Below are positions 51,862 through 64,000 of a DNA stretch of 64,000 nt, piece after piece. The notes below the pieces were generated by a model. That model did no database searches, had not been told where the DNA came from, and saw nothing but the letters and a program-made list of their open reading frames with translations. Source of the DNA: Variovorax sp. SG517 (GTDB taxonomy: Bacteria > Pseudomonadota > Gammaproteobacteria > Burkholderiales > Burkholderiaceae_C); the NCBI RefSeq assembly GCF_013376045.1, contig NZ_JABMJG010000004.1, forward strand, positions 434,001 through 498,000, given 5' to 3'. Each line of letters starts with the position of its first letter. The stretch's first letter is position 1. The position numbers were made by a program, and so were the translations under genes.

Positions 51862-52875
51862 TCAGTTGATCAGCGTCGGATTGCGCTTTTCCTCTTCGAG
51901 ACGCTGCTGGCGGCGCACCGCCTCACACTGCGCGTGGGCCTTGTACTCGGGCTTCAGGCACTGCGCCGCCATGCATTGGGCCTTGGCGATGAAGTTGCGG
52001 TCGCCGCACATGGCCGCGGGCTCGGCCGGGGCGGCCGGTGCCGGCGGCGGGACCGCAGCGGCGGCCTGGGGCGCGGCTTCGGGCGCGGCCGGCGAAGGTT
52101 GTGCGGCGGGGGTCGCCTGCTTGCGCGACTTGGCGGCAGGCTTGGGCGCCGGAGCCGGCGCGGCTTCCGCGGCGGGCGGGGTCGCGCTTGCCTGGTCGGC
52201 CGCCTTGTCGGCCGCCTGGGGATCCGCCGTGGCGGCGGGAGCCTCCGGCGCGGGAGGCGGCGGCTCGGCCGGCGGCGGCGGTGCCACCGCGGGAGCGGCT
52301 GGCTCAGTGGCCGGCGCGGACTCTTCGACGGCGGCGGGCGCCTTTCGCGTGCCGTAGCCATACCAGCCCGCGACGATCATCGCCACCGCCACCAGCAGCA
52401 GGCCCAGCCACGGCAGGACGACGCGCCAGCGCGGCGAGCGTTCGACCGACGCGGGCCGCCGCATCCTGACCCGGCGGGGCCGCTTCGTTCTTTCGGGCGC
52501 CATGGCCCAGCTCGATTCGAGCCCGGGCGGCGAGGCAGGCGCGTCGGCTGAATCGGACGAGGCGGGCGAATGCGGCAAGCCGTCGTCGTGCAGCATGAAG
52601 ACGGTCTGCTCGTCGTCGCGCCGCGGCGCGGAGGCCGGCGATCTGCTGAAGAAGAACGACTGGCGCGCCGGCGGCGGTGCCGGCGAGAGCTCTTCGAGGG
52701 GCGCCGGAATGGTCGGCGCGCGCAGCTGGGCGGGTGCGGTGGTGGCCCATTCGCGTTCGGGAGTCGGCGGCGGCGGGATCCGGTCGCCCGCGGCGGACAG
52801 CTTGATGCCGCAGCTCCTGCAGAAATTCGCGCCGTCACGGTTCTCCGTGCTGCAGACCGGACAGATCGAGGCCAT
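51862..52875 (-). CDS. zinc-ribbon, single-pass membrane protein with Ala/Pro-rich linker
   Basis: 337 residues, not a recognised family. A zinc ribbon opens it (CPVC...CRSC, residues 5-22), then a disordered Pro/Ala region with a basic patch (RTKRPRRVRMRRP), one membrane helix (VLPWLGLLLVAVAMIVAGWY, about 153-172), a long Ala/Pro/Glu-rich stalk (about 180-290), and a compact C-terminal piece with four cysteines (CGDRNF...QCMAAQCLKPEY...QCEAVR). The C-terminus is probably periplasmic and disulfide-bonded. Possibly a sensor or cell-surface tether; function unknown. Confidence 0.75.
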   Translation of the reverse strand: MASICPVCSTENRDGANFCRSCGIKLSAAGDRIPPPPTPEREWATTAPAQLRAPTIPAPLEELSPAPPPARQSFFFSRSPASAPRRDDEQTVFMLHDDGLPHSPASSDSADAPASPPGLESSWAMAPERTKRPRRVRMRRPASVERSPRWRVVLPWLGLLLVAVAMIVAGWYGYGTRKAPAAVEESAPATEPAAPAVAPPPPAEPPPPAPEAPAATADPQAADKAADQASATPPAAEAAPAPAPKPAAKSRKQATPAAQPSPAAPEAAPQAAAAVPPPAPAAPAEPAAMCGDRNFIAKAQCMAAQCLKPEYKAHAQCEAVRRQQRLEEEKRNPTLIN

Positions 52876-52981
52876 GGATTGCTTGCTGACTACTTCTTGT
52901 TTTTCGGGGGTCTTGGACGGAGGTGGCTGGCCTGCATCCGCAGGATCGATCCGGCGGCGGGCGGGAAAGGAGGTTTCCTGC

Positions 52982-53443
52982 TCAGGTCACCGCGACGCGC
53001 TTGGAACGGTGCGCCATGCGCTTGGCGATCACGGCGCCCAGCGCCATCGCGATCTCCAGCGCCATGTTGGGCTGGCGGTTGCTCATCTCGGCGAAGCGGA
53101 TCGCGGTGAGCCGCCAGACACGGCCCGCGCCGGTGACCACCACGTTGGCCGAATGCGGCTGCCGCGAGAAGAAAGAACCCTCGCCGACGACCGAACCCGC
53201 GGTGAGCACGGCCAGCTTCATCTGCTCCTTGCTGCTGACGCGGTGCACGCTGATGGCGCCGCTCTCGACGAAGAACACCGAGCGGTCGGGCGTGCCCTGT
53301 TCGATCAGCACGTCGCCCACGCCGGTGTCGATCGGCTGCAGGTAACCCGCCAGCGTTTCCCACTGCTGGACGTTGAACGTCAACGCGAACGCGTCGGTGT
53401 TGATGTTCTCCGCGATGGCGCGGCTCAGGTTCTGGATGGACAT
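52982..53443 (-). CDS. cyclic nucleotide-binding domain protein
   Basis: 153 residues consisting of almost only a cNMP-binding (Crp-type) beta barrel: VLIEQGTPDRSVFFVESGAI, AVLTAGSVVGEGSFFSRQPH (phosphate cassette region with GEGSFF) and a C-terminal helix ending in basic residues. No DNA-binding helix-turn-helix follows, so it is not a transcription factor by itself. It lies upstream of the zinc-ribbon protein on the same strand, 106 bases apart. Confidence 0.85.
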   Translation of the reverse strand: MSIQNLSRAIAENINTDAFALTFNVQQWETLAGYLQPIDTGVGDVLIEQGTPDRSVFFVESGAISVHRVSSKEQMKLAVLTAGSVVGEGSFFSRQPHSANVVVTGAGRVWRLTAIRFAEMSNRQPNMALEIAMALGAVIAKRMAHRSKRVAVT

Positions 53444-53545
53444 GTGTTTTTCGACCCCCGCATGTGGGCTGAAGTATCCGCCATGGCCATGTTATTTCGC
53501 TACAACTGTTTACGTTTTTTGGTGGCCGGCCGCCGCCATCTGTGG

Positions 53546-54952
53546 CTATTTACCAATGCAGAAGCGCGAGAAGATGACGCCCAGCAGGTCGTCGGCGCCG
53601 AACTCGCCCGTGATCTCGTTCAGGGCGTTCTGCGCCAGGCGCAGCTCCTCGGCCAGCAGGTCGAGCAGTTGCGCCTGCGCCGCGAGGTGGTCGGCGGCCA
53701 GCGCCAGGTGCGTCTCGACACGCGCCAGCGCCTGCACGTGGCGCGCACGCGCGAGGTACACGCCCTCGGGCACGGCCTGCCAGCCGGCCATGGCCAGCAG
53801 CTGCTCGCGCAGGGCCTCGATGCCCAGGCCGGTCTTGGCGGAGAGGGCGATGCCCTGCGCCGGGTGGACCGCGGGTGCCGCATCCTGCTTGTTCCAGACG
53901 TCGAGCACCGGCACGCTCGCGGGCAGCTTGCGCTGCAGGCCGGCCAGGATCTCCGCGTCGGCGGCGGCGTAGTCGGGCTGGTCCGCGCGGGTCAGGTCGT
54001 GCAGGAACAGCACCGCGTCGGCGCTCTCGATCTGCCCCCAGGCGCGCGCCACGCCGATCTGCTCGACCTCGTCGCTGCTCTCGCGCAGGCCGGCGGTGTC
54101 GGCCACGTGCAGCGGCACGCCGTGGATCTGGATGGTCTGCGAGACCACGTCGCGCGTGGTGCCCGCCACCGCGCTCACGATGGCCAGCTCCGCGCCGGCC
54201 AGCGCATTGAGCAGCGAACTCTTGCCCGCGTTGGGCTGCCCCGCGATCACGACCTTGATGCCCTCGCGCAGCAGCGCGCCCTGGCGCGCGCGCTGCTGCA
54301 CGGCGGAAAGCTGCGACTGCAGCTTCGCGAGCTGCCCGGCCGCGTCGGCCTTCTGCAGGAAGTCGATTTCCTCCTCGGGAAAGTCGAGCGTGGCCTCCAC
54401 CAGCATGCGCAGGTGGATCAGCGCATCGCGCAGCGTGTGGATCTCGCGCGAGAAGGCGCCCGACAGCGATCGCCCGGCGCTGCGCGCGGCCGCCTCGGTG
54501 CTGGCGTCGATCAGGTCGGCGATGGCTTCGGCCTGCGCCAGGTCGATCTTGCCGTTGAGGAAGGCCCGCTGGCTGAACTCGCCGGGCTCGGCCACGCGCA
54601 GGCCGGGCAGGCGAGGACGGCCGGTGACCGGGTCGGGCTCGGCCGCCGCCTCCAGGCAGCGCGCCAGCAGCAGCTGCAGCACCACCGATCCGCCGTGGGC
54701 CTGCAGCTCGAGTACGTCTTCCCCGGTGAAGGAGTTCGGCGAGGGAAAGTGGATGGCCAGGCCGTGGTCTACGGGTTCGCCCTCCGCGTCGCGAAACGGC
54801 AGGTAGGTGGCCTCGCGCGGCTTGAGCGCGCGGCCGCAGATCGCGTCGACCAGCGGCGCCAGCCTGGCGCCCGACACGCGCACGATGCCGACCGCGCCGC
54901 GCCCCGAGGCGGTGGCGATGGCGACGATGGGATCGGAGGTGCGGGCGAGCAT
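53546..54952 (-). CDS. mnmE: tRNA modification GTPase MnmE
   Basis: 468 residues: N-terminal tetrahydrofolate-binding domain ([21 protein letters not shown]), helical domain, inserted G domain with P-loop [14 protein letters not shown], switch VAGTTRD and DTAGLR, NKQD, and the C-terminal FCIGK motif whose Cys is needed for function. With MnmG it modifies the wobble uridine of several tRNAs. Located downstream of yidC as usual, after a terminator. Confidence 0.97.
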   Translation of the reverse strand: MLARTSDPIVAIATASGRGAVGIVRVSGARLAPLVDAICGRALKPREATYLPFRDAEGEPVDHGLAIHFPSPNSFTGEDVLELQAHGGSVVLQLLLARCLEAAAEPDPVTGRPRLPGLRVAEPGEFSQRAFLNGKIDLAQAEAIADLIDASTEAAARSAGRSLSGAFSREIHTLRDALIHLRMLVEATLDFPEEEIDFLQKADAAGQLAKLQSQLSAVQQRARQGALLREGIKVVIAGQPNAGKSSLLNALAGAELAIVSAVAGTTRDVVSQTIQIHGVPLHVADTAGLRESSDEVEQIGVARAWGQIESADAVLFLHDLTRADQPDYAAADAEILAGLQRKLPASVPVLDVWNKQDAAPAVHPAQGIALSAKTGLGIEALREQLLAMAGWQAVPEGVYLARARHVQALARVETHLALAADHLAAQAQLLDLLAEELRLAQNALNEITGEFGADDLLGVIFSRFCIGK

Positions 54953-54973
54953 GGTGGTGCGGATTCTTTCAGC

Positions 54974-54998
54974 AAAAAGGGCCGCTGACGCGGCCCTT
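54974..54998 (-). terminator. intrinsic terminator after yidC
   Basis: On the minus strand GGGCCGC, GTCA loop, GCGGCCC, then TTTTT, 38 bases past the yidC stop and just before mnmE. Confidence 0.85.
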
Positions 54999-55036
54999 CG
55001 TGGGATGGCTGGAGTGCCGTGCGGCTACTGCCGCCG

Positions 55037-56734
55037 TCACTTGGTGCCGAGCACGCCCAGCCGCTTGTTGATGAACCACTGCTGCGCGATCGACAGCACG
55101 TTGTTCGTGATCCAGTACAGCACCAGGCCGGCCGGGAAGAAGATGAACATCACGCTGAAGGCGAGCGGCATGATCCACATCAGCTTGGCCTGCATCGGAT
55201 CGGGCGGCGTCGGGTTGAGCCAGGTCTGGAACAGCGAGGTGGCCGTCATCACGATCGGCAGGATGTACCAGGGGTCGGGTGCCGAGAGGTCGGTGATCCA
55301 GCCGATCCAGGGCGCATGGCGCATCTCGACCGACGACAGCAGCACCCAGTACAGCGCGATGAACACCGGGATCTGGATCACGATGGGGAAGCAGCCGCCC
55401 ATCGGATTGACCTTCTCGGTCTTGTAGATCCGCATCATTTCCTGCTGCATTTCCTGCGGCTTGTCCTTCAGCCGCTCGCGCATTTCCATGATCTTGGGGT
55501 TGATGGCCTTCATCTTGGCCATGCTGGCGTAGGCCTTGGCGTTGAGCCAGTAGAAGGCCGCCTTCAGCAGCACCACCAGCGCCACGATCGACCAGCCCCA
55601 GTTGCCCAGGAGGCCGTGCAGCTGGGTGAGCAGCCAGTACAGCGGCTTGGAGATGATCGCGAAGATGCCGTAGTCCTTCACCAGGTCCAGGCCCGGAGCG
55701 ATGGCTTCGAGCTTCTTTTCTTCTTCAGGGCCTGCGAACAGCGCACTGTTCACGACCTGTGTGGCACCCGGAGCGATCTTCGGCAGCGTGGCCACCATGG
55801 CGATGGAGAACTGGTTGTCGCCCAGGTCCTTCACCCGGAACTCGCGGCGCAGCTGTTCGCTGGCCGGGTCACCCTTGAGCAGCCAGGCCGATGCAAAGTA
55901 GTGCTGCACCATCGCGATCCAGCCGTCGTTGGCTGGCGGCGGCGGTTCGATCTTGCCCTTGGCGATATCCTTGAAGTCGAGCTTGTGGAACTTCTTCTCG
56001 TTGGTGTACGCGGCCGGGCCGGTGAAGGTGTTGGTGCCGAACATGGTGCCGGCGGCCACGGTGCCATGGCGCAGCAGCTGCAGGTACAGCTGCGCGTCGC
56101 GCGGCTGGCCGGTGGTGTTGACCACTTCGTGGCGCACGCCGATGACGTAGTCGCCGCGGTGGAACACATAGGTCTTGACGTACTTCAGGCCGCCGACGGG
56201 GGCGCTTTCGAAGCTCACCTCGAGCGTGTTCTGGCCGTCGGCCATCTCGCGCGGGCCGGCCTTCGGCGTCATCTGCGTCAGGTGGTTGGGGTAGCGCTCA
56301 CCGGTGTCGACCTGGTTGAGCAGGCCCGTCTGCGCGACGTAGCGGGTGGCGGGCGAGCCGTTCTCGAACAGCACCACGTGCTTGGTGCGGTCGGCTTCGT
56401 CGTACTTCAGCAGCTCGAGGTAGTTGACCGTGGCGCCTTCGCTGTCGATCGTGGCCTTGAACAGGTCGGTGGTCACCTTGACCTGCTCGCGCGGCGTGGC
56501 GGCAACAGGCTGCGTGGGAACGGCACCAGCGTTGCCGCCGGTAGCGCCGGCCGCGGTCGGCACGCCGTTGTTGGCCGCGGGGGTGCCATTGGCGGGGGCG
56601 GCGGCCGTGGCGGCCGGCTTGGTCGACGGCAGGAAGGTCGGCTTGTTGCCGTTGAAGACCTGCCATTGGTCCCACAGCAGCACCAGCGAGAAACCAAAAA
56701 TCACCCACAGTATCGTGCGGCGGATATCGTTCAT
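55037..56734 (-). CDS. yidC: membrane protein insertase YidC
   Basis: 565 residues: N-terminal helix (RTILWVIFGFSLVLLWDQW), a large periplasmic beta domain (about 75-350) after an Ala/Pro/Gly linker, and the five-helix Oxa1 core (about 370-555) with GNWGWSIVALVVLLKAAFYW (core Arg replaced in this stretch by Lys), the C1 hairpin MREKLKDKPQEMQQEMMR-like segment and a basic tail. It inserts inner-membrane proteins alone or with SecYEG. Coupled to yidD by ATGA. Confidence 0.96.
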   Translation of the reverse strand: MNDIRRTILWVIFGFSLVLLWDQWQVFNGNKPTFLPSTKPAATAAAPANGTPAANNGVPTAAGATGGNAGAVPTQPVAATPREQVKVTTDLFKATIDSEGATVNYLELLKYDEADRTKHVVLFENGSPATRYVAQTGLLNQVDTGERYPNHLTQMTPKAGPREMADGQNTLEVSFESAPVGGLKYVKTYVFHRGDYVIGVRHEVVNTTGQPRDAQLYLQLLRHGTVAAGTMFGTNTFTGPAAYTNEKKFHKLDFKDIAKGKIEPPPPANDGWIAMVQHYFASAWLLKGDPASEQLRREFRVKDLGDNQFSIAMVATLPKIAPGATQVVNSALFAGPEEEKKLEAIAPGLDLVKDYGIFAIISKPLYWLLTQLHGLLGNWGWSIVALVVLLKAAFYWLNAKAYASMAKMKAINPKIMEMRERLKDKPQEMQQEMMRIYKTEKVNPMGGCFPIVIQIPVFIALYWVLLSSVEMRHAPWIGWITDLSAPDPWYILPIVMTATSLFQTWLNPTPPDPMQAKLMWIMPLAFSVMFIFFPAGLVLYWITNNVLSIAQQWFINKRLGVLGTK

Positions 56735-57018
56735 GACGAAGACTTCTTGTCGGAAGAGAGAAGAGACGAAAACAGCGATCCTGACCTGTCAGTGCGACGC
56801 TGCGATTTCGGCGGGACCGGATCGTGGCCGCCCTGGCACCAGGGCTGGCAGCGCGCGATGCGGTGCAGGGTGAGGTAGCTGCCCTTGAGCGCGCCGTGCA
56901 CTTCCAGCGCCTCGATCGAATACACGGAGCAGCTCGGCGTGAAGCGGCACGACTGGCCGAGCCAGGGGCTCAGCAGCAGGCGGTAGGCCTTCACAATGCC
57001 GATCAGCACGCGTTTCAT
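56731..57018 (-). CDS. yidD: membrane protein insertion efficiency factor YidD
   Basis: 95 residues with the YidD hallmark: an amphipathic head, LLSPWLGQSCRFTPSCSVYS (Cys-rich) and the CQPWCQGGHDPVPP ending of the family, then a short extra polar Ser-rich tail. It assists YidC. It overlaps both neighbours by four bases (rnpA upstream, yidC downstream). Confidence 0.95.
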   Translation of the reverse strand: MKRVLIGIVKAYRLLLSPWLGQSCRFTPSCSVYSIEALEVHGALKGSYLTLHRIARCQPWCQGGHDPVPPKSQRRTDRSGSLFSSLLSSDKKSSS

Positions 57019-57443
57019 GGCGAGGAGGAGGGTGCCGCAGAAGGGGCCGGAGCCGGCGCCGCGGGGGTGCGCGCGGCCCGTGCGAGCAATTGCTGGAGCT
57101 CGGCGCGCACGGCGGCCTTGAGCTTGTCCGAGGAAGCGCTCACGAACTCCTTGCGGTCGAAGCCCGCGCGCAGCCGCACCACGTGCGCGGCACGTGGCAA
57201 TGCGACGCCGGGAGCGGCGCTCACGGCGTAGATCTGGCGCTTGATGGCGTTGCGCGTGACCGCGCGGCGCGCCCAGCGCTTGGGCACCATGGCGCCCAGC
57301 CAGACGTCGTCGGACGCGAACAACGGCTGCGCGCTCGATGCGAGATCGAGCGCACAGCGATGCAATGCGAAATGAGCAGTGCGCGCCACGGTGGCACCTG
57401 CGAGGACGGCCTGGAATTGCGCGCGGGTCTTGAGCCGCTGCAT
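57015..57443 (-). CDS. rnpA: ribonuclease P protein component
   Basis: 142 residues. MQRLKTRAQFQAVLAG opens the fold and the RNR motif region WARRAVTRNAIKRQIY is intact; the C-terminus has an Ala/Pro-rich extension longer than in E. coli. It binds the RNase P RNA and helps 5' maturation of tRNA. The start at 57443 fits the family; the longer frame upstream is a shadow of rpmH and leader. Confidence 0.95.
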   Translation of the reverse strand: MQRLKTRAQFQAVLAGATVARTAHFALHRCALDLASSAQPLFASDDVWLGAMVPKRWARRAVTRNAIKRQIYAVSAAPGVALPRAAHVVRLRAGFDRKEFVSASSDKLKAAVRAELQQLLARAARTPAAPAPAPSAAPSSSP

Positions 57444-57544
57444 GGAAGCCGGGCCGCTTGCGTCGCGCCTGTTCGGGCCAGGCGCGCTGGCTGTCGGAGT
57501 GGGCGCTGACGAGCCGGCTGCTGGCAACGGCAGGCGGGTTGCCG

Positions 57545-57679
57545 TCAGACGGCCAGGCGCTTGCGGCCCTTGGCGCGGCGTGCGTTGATGACGGCGCGGC
57601 CGCCGCGGGTCTTCATGCGGACCAGGAAGCCGTGGGTACGGGCGCGGCGGACTTTGGATGCTTGGTAGGTGCGTTTCAT
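57545..57679 (-). CDS. rpmH: 50S ribosomal protein L34
   Basis: 44 codons on the minus strand encode [20 protein letters not shown] and a basic C-terminus ending KGRKRLAV, the full L34. Its position beside rnpA and opposite dnaA is the standard proteobacterial origin order. Transcription probably starts within the oriC region to the right. Confidence 0.97.
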   Translation of the reverse strand: MKRTYQASKVRRARTHGFLVRMKTRGGRAVINARRAKGRKRLAV

Positions 57680-57887
57680 GGTGATTTCCTAATTCCCTGT
57701 TCGCGCTGGCCCTTCGCGCTTTCGTGTTCGAAAGCCTGAAGTACCTGCGGGGCGCCGGGCGAGCGTGTTTCGGATGACCCCCGAAAGACGCAAAGAGGTT
57801 TTCAGGGAAACCCGCAATTATCGCAAACATTGGCTCCGGGAACAATCTTCGAGCGGATTTGCGGGCCTTTCGAAGTGCCGGGCAGCG

Positions 57888-57896
57888 TGTGGATAA
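57888..57896 (-). promoter_or_regulatory. DnaA box (perfect)
   Basis: TTATCCACA on the minus strand, the exact consensus, 100 bases before the dnaA ATG. Confidence 0.85.
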
Positions 57897-57937
57897 GGTT
57901 TTGACAAGTTAGAATGCCGGGCGCCTTCCAGCAGAGA

Positions 57938-57946
57938 ATATCCACA
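57938..57946 (+). promoter_or_regulatory. DnaA box (one mismatch)
   Basis: ATATCCACA differs from TTATCCACA only at the first base; it lies 50 bases before the dnaA start, in opposite orientation to the box at 57888. Confidence 0.6.
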
Positions 57947-57996
57947 ATACCTATACCAAAAAATGCCCGAGGGTTTCATCACTTTTTCCTACGCCC

Positions 57997-59376
<1,380 letters not shown>

Positions 59377-59472
59377 CCGGAAAGAAATCGGATGTCGTCC
59401 AGGAAGCCCCTCGCGACAGCGGAGAATGGCGCCCTGCAAGCTGATTCAAAGAGATAGGAAGAGGAAGAAGAC

Positions 59473-63322
<3,850 letters not shown>

Positions 63323-63355
63323 TGGTTCGATTCCTGTCGAGTGACACGGAAAGTG

Positions 63356-63386
63356 AAAAAAGCGGCTAAATCAGCCGCTTTTTTTT
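63356..63386 (+). terminator. intrinsic terminator after gyrB
   Basis: AGCGGCT, AAATC loop, AGCCGCT and a run of eight T residues, flanked upstream by A residues so it may also stop the convergent gene. Confidence 0.92.
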
Positions 63387-63503
63387 CAGCAAACATAGGC
63401 TTAAGAGCCTGTGCGGCGAACGTGTCCTGAATCAACCGGCGCACCGCTTTCTACGAGTGCAGCGAGACATAGGAACAAGTACGGAATAGAGCGGCGCACC
63501 ACG

Positions 63504-64000
63504 CTAGGTCCCGGTGCCAGTCGCAACATTTGCTCGGGCGCGATCACGCATGAGGGTAAATTGCCGGAGCATGTCTACCCTGTCATAGCCCCGGTACCAG
63601 TTCACTTCCGTATCACGGCGCCTCTCCGCCGTTTCGTGGTTGAAATCGGCTGCGAATCTTGCGCTTCCATCTACAGTGAATATGTATGGAACGCCGCCAG
63701 AATAGTGCCTGATCGCGCCAGTTCTCATCAGGACCGCTTTGCCATTCGGTGCATATTGCGCGTCGATGCGAACGACCACGAAGTTTGCGGCAACGAAATC
63801 ACGAAGCGCTTTTGCCTGGACATCTTGGGCGCCTGAGGGATCCTCAGCCATCTTCTGCGTATGCCGGGCTTCTGGATCCCGGGGCAAGCCATAGGTATAG
63901 CGAAACTCTCCATGCTCCCCGCTGATATGGGCATCGAAGACGTGGCACCAGATGCACCACTCCGCGCCATATTCCACGAGCAAAGTCTTGCCCTCGCTAT
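63504..64000 (-). CDS. thioredoxin-fold protein (5' end outside window)
   Basis: The frame enters from the right edge, so the N-terminus is missing. The visible part begins EGKTLLVEYGAEWCIWCHVF: a strand followed by a CIWC active-site motif, as in thioredoxin-like (thioredoxin_7/DsbD-gamma type) proteins; the cis-Pro side may be GGVPYIFTVDG. A roughly 55-residue insert (EHGEFRYTYGLPRDPEARHT and on) separates the CxxC from the next strand, longer than in thioredoxin. Local GC is lower than in the rest of the window, suggesting transfer. Redox or envelope role only guessed. Confidence 0.75.
   Translation of the reverse strand, partial: SEGKTLLVEYGAEWCIWCHVFDAHISGEHGEFRYTYGLPRDPEARHTQKMAEDPSGAQDVQAKALRDFVAANFVVVRIDAQYAPNGKAVLMRTGAIRHYSGGVPYIFTVDGSARFAADFNHETAERRRDTEVNWYRGYDRVDMLRQFTLMRDRARANVATGTGT

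Larger units (their letters stand above)
57680..57996. other. rpmH-dnaA intergenic region, likely oriC or part of it
   Basis: 317 bases without a gene between divergent rpmH and dnaA. It contains one perfect DnaA box (TGTGGATAA, 57888-57896) and a one-mismatch box (ATATCCACA, 57938-57946). It is relatively AT-richer next to dnaA. TAGAAT at 57910-57915 may be the dnaA -10; its -35 would overlap the perfect DnaA box, consistent with autoregulation. The low number of clear boxes leaves the exact origin uncertain. Confidence 0.65.

Noticed and set aside
57818-57826. TTATCGCAA as a third DnaA box
   Set aside because: Three mismatches to TTATCCACA; too weak to call.
57444-57845. N-terminal 134-codon extension of rnpA
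   Set aside because: It runs through rpmH antiparallel codons and the leader in the wrong frame; the RnpA fold starts at 57443.
57901-57906. TTGACA as a -35 for dnaA
   Set aside because: No acceptable -10 lies 16-18 bases downstream; TAGAAT at 57910 is too close to use it.

Overview
The window is a GC-rich, densely coded chromosomal stretch from a Gram-negative betaproteobacterium. Gene content and order (rpmH-rnpA-yidD-yidC-mnmE beside dnaA-dnaN-gyrB, metX-metW, kdsD-kdsC-lptC, surA-lptD), TANAAT-type -10 boxes and dispersed GC-rich intergenic repeats suggest Comamonadaceae, probably Variovorax or a close relative. That placement is inference from protein character, not from a search. No rRNA, tRNA, CRISPR array, prophage or IS element was seen.

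Layout. 1-1.7 kb: end of an iron-regulated DUF3649-PepSY operon under a Fur box. 1.8-11.7 kb: a secreted phytase-like esterase, then the envelope pair PbpC and alpha-2-macroglobulin, separated by an inverted REP-like doublet. 11.8-20.4 kb: a minus-strand run of nine closely packed genes (SPFH-SHOCT, DUF4178 zinc-ribbon, DUF350, membrane aminopropyltransferase, Tat-type FAD lipoprotein, saccharopine dehydrogenase-like protein, SRPBCC, DoxX-like, DUF2269). It looks like an envelope-linked polyamine-modification system and is the best candidate here for an under-described pathway. 20.6-24 kb: malic enzyme, then a secreted RNase with its barstar inhibitor. 24.3-31.4 kb: rsmA, surA, lptD, amgK, rsmE. 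31.5-42.5 kb: M20 peptidases, YidB, a DUF4132-MFS pair, a lysophospholipase-like hydrolase, DUF72, bactofilin and a voltage-gated K+ channel. 42.5-46.7 kb: yigZ, then two riboswitch-controlled units, metXW behind a SAM-II aptamer and terminator, and a GDT1-type Mn exporter behind a yybP-ykoY Mn2+ aptamer. A glycine-rich RRM protein follows, with a hairpin that would mask its ribosome binding site. 46.7-51.8 kb: SDR, lptC, kdsC, kdsD and a CPA2 antiporter. 51.9-64 kb: a zinc-ribbon membrane protein, a cNMP-binding protein, mnmE-yidC-yidD-rnpA-rpmH, the likely oriC, dnaA-dnaN-gyrB, and a partial thioredoxin-fold gene in less GC-rich DNA.

How the genes work together. Much of the window serves the envelope: LPS precursor and transport (KdsD, KdsC, LptC, LptD), outer-membrane folding (SurA), membrane insertion (YidC, YidD), peptidoglycan (PbpC, AmgK), defence or repair (A2M) and the polyamine/SPFH cluster. 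The rest covers replication initiation and RNA maturation around the origin, methionine synthesis, and metal homeostasis (Fur-controlled PepSY, Mn-riboswitch-controlled GDT1). Many genes are translationally coupled through ATGA or TTGA overlaps, and several starts are TTG or GTG.
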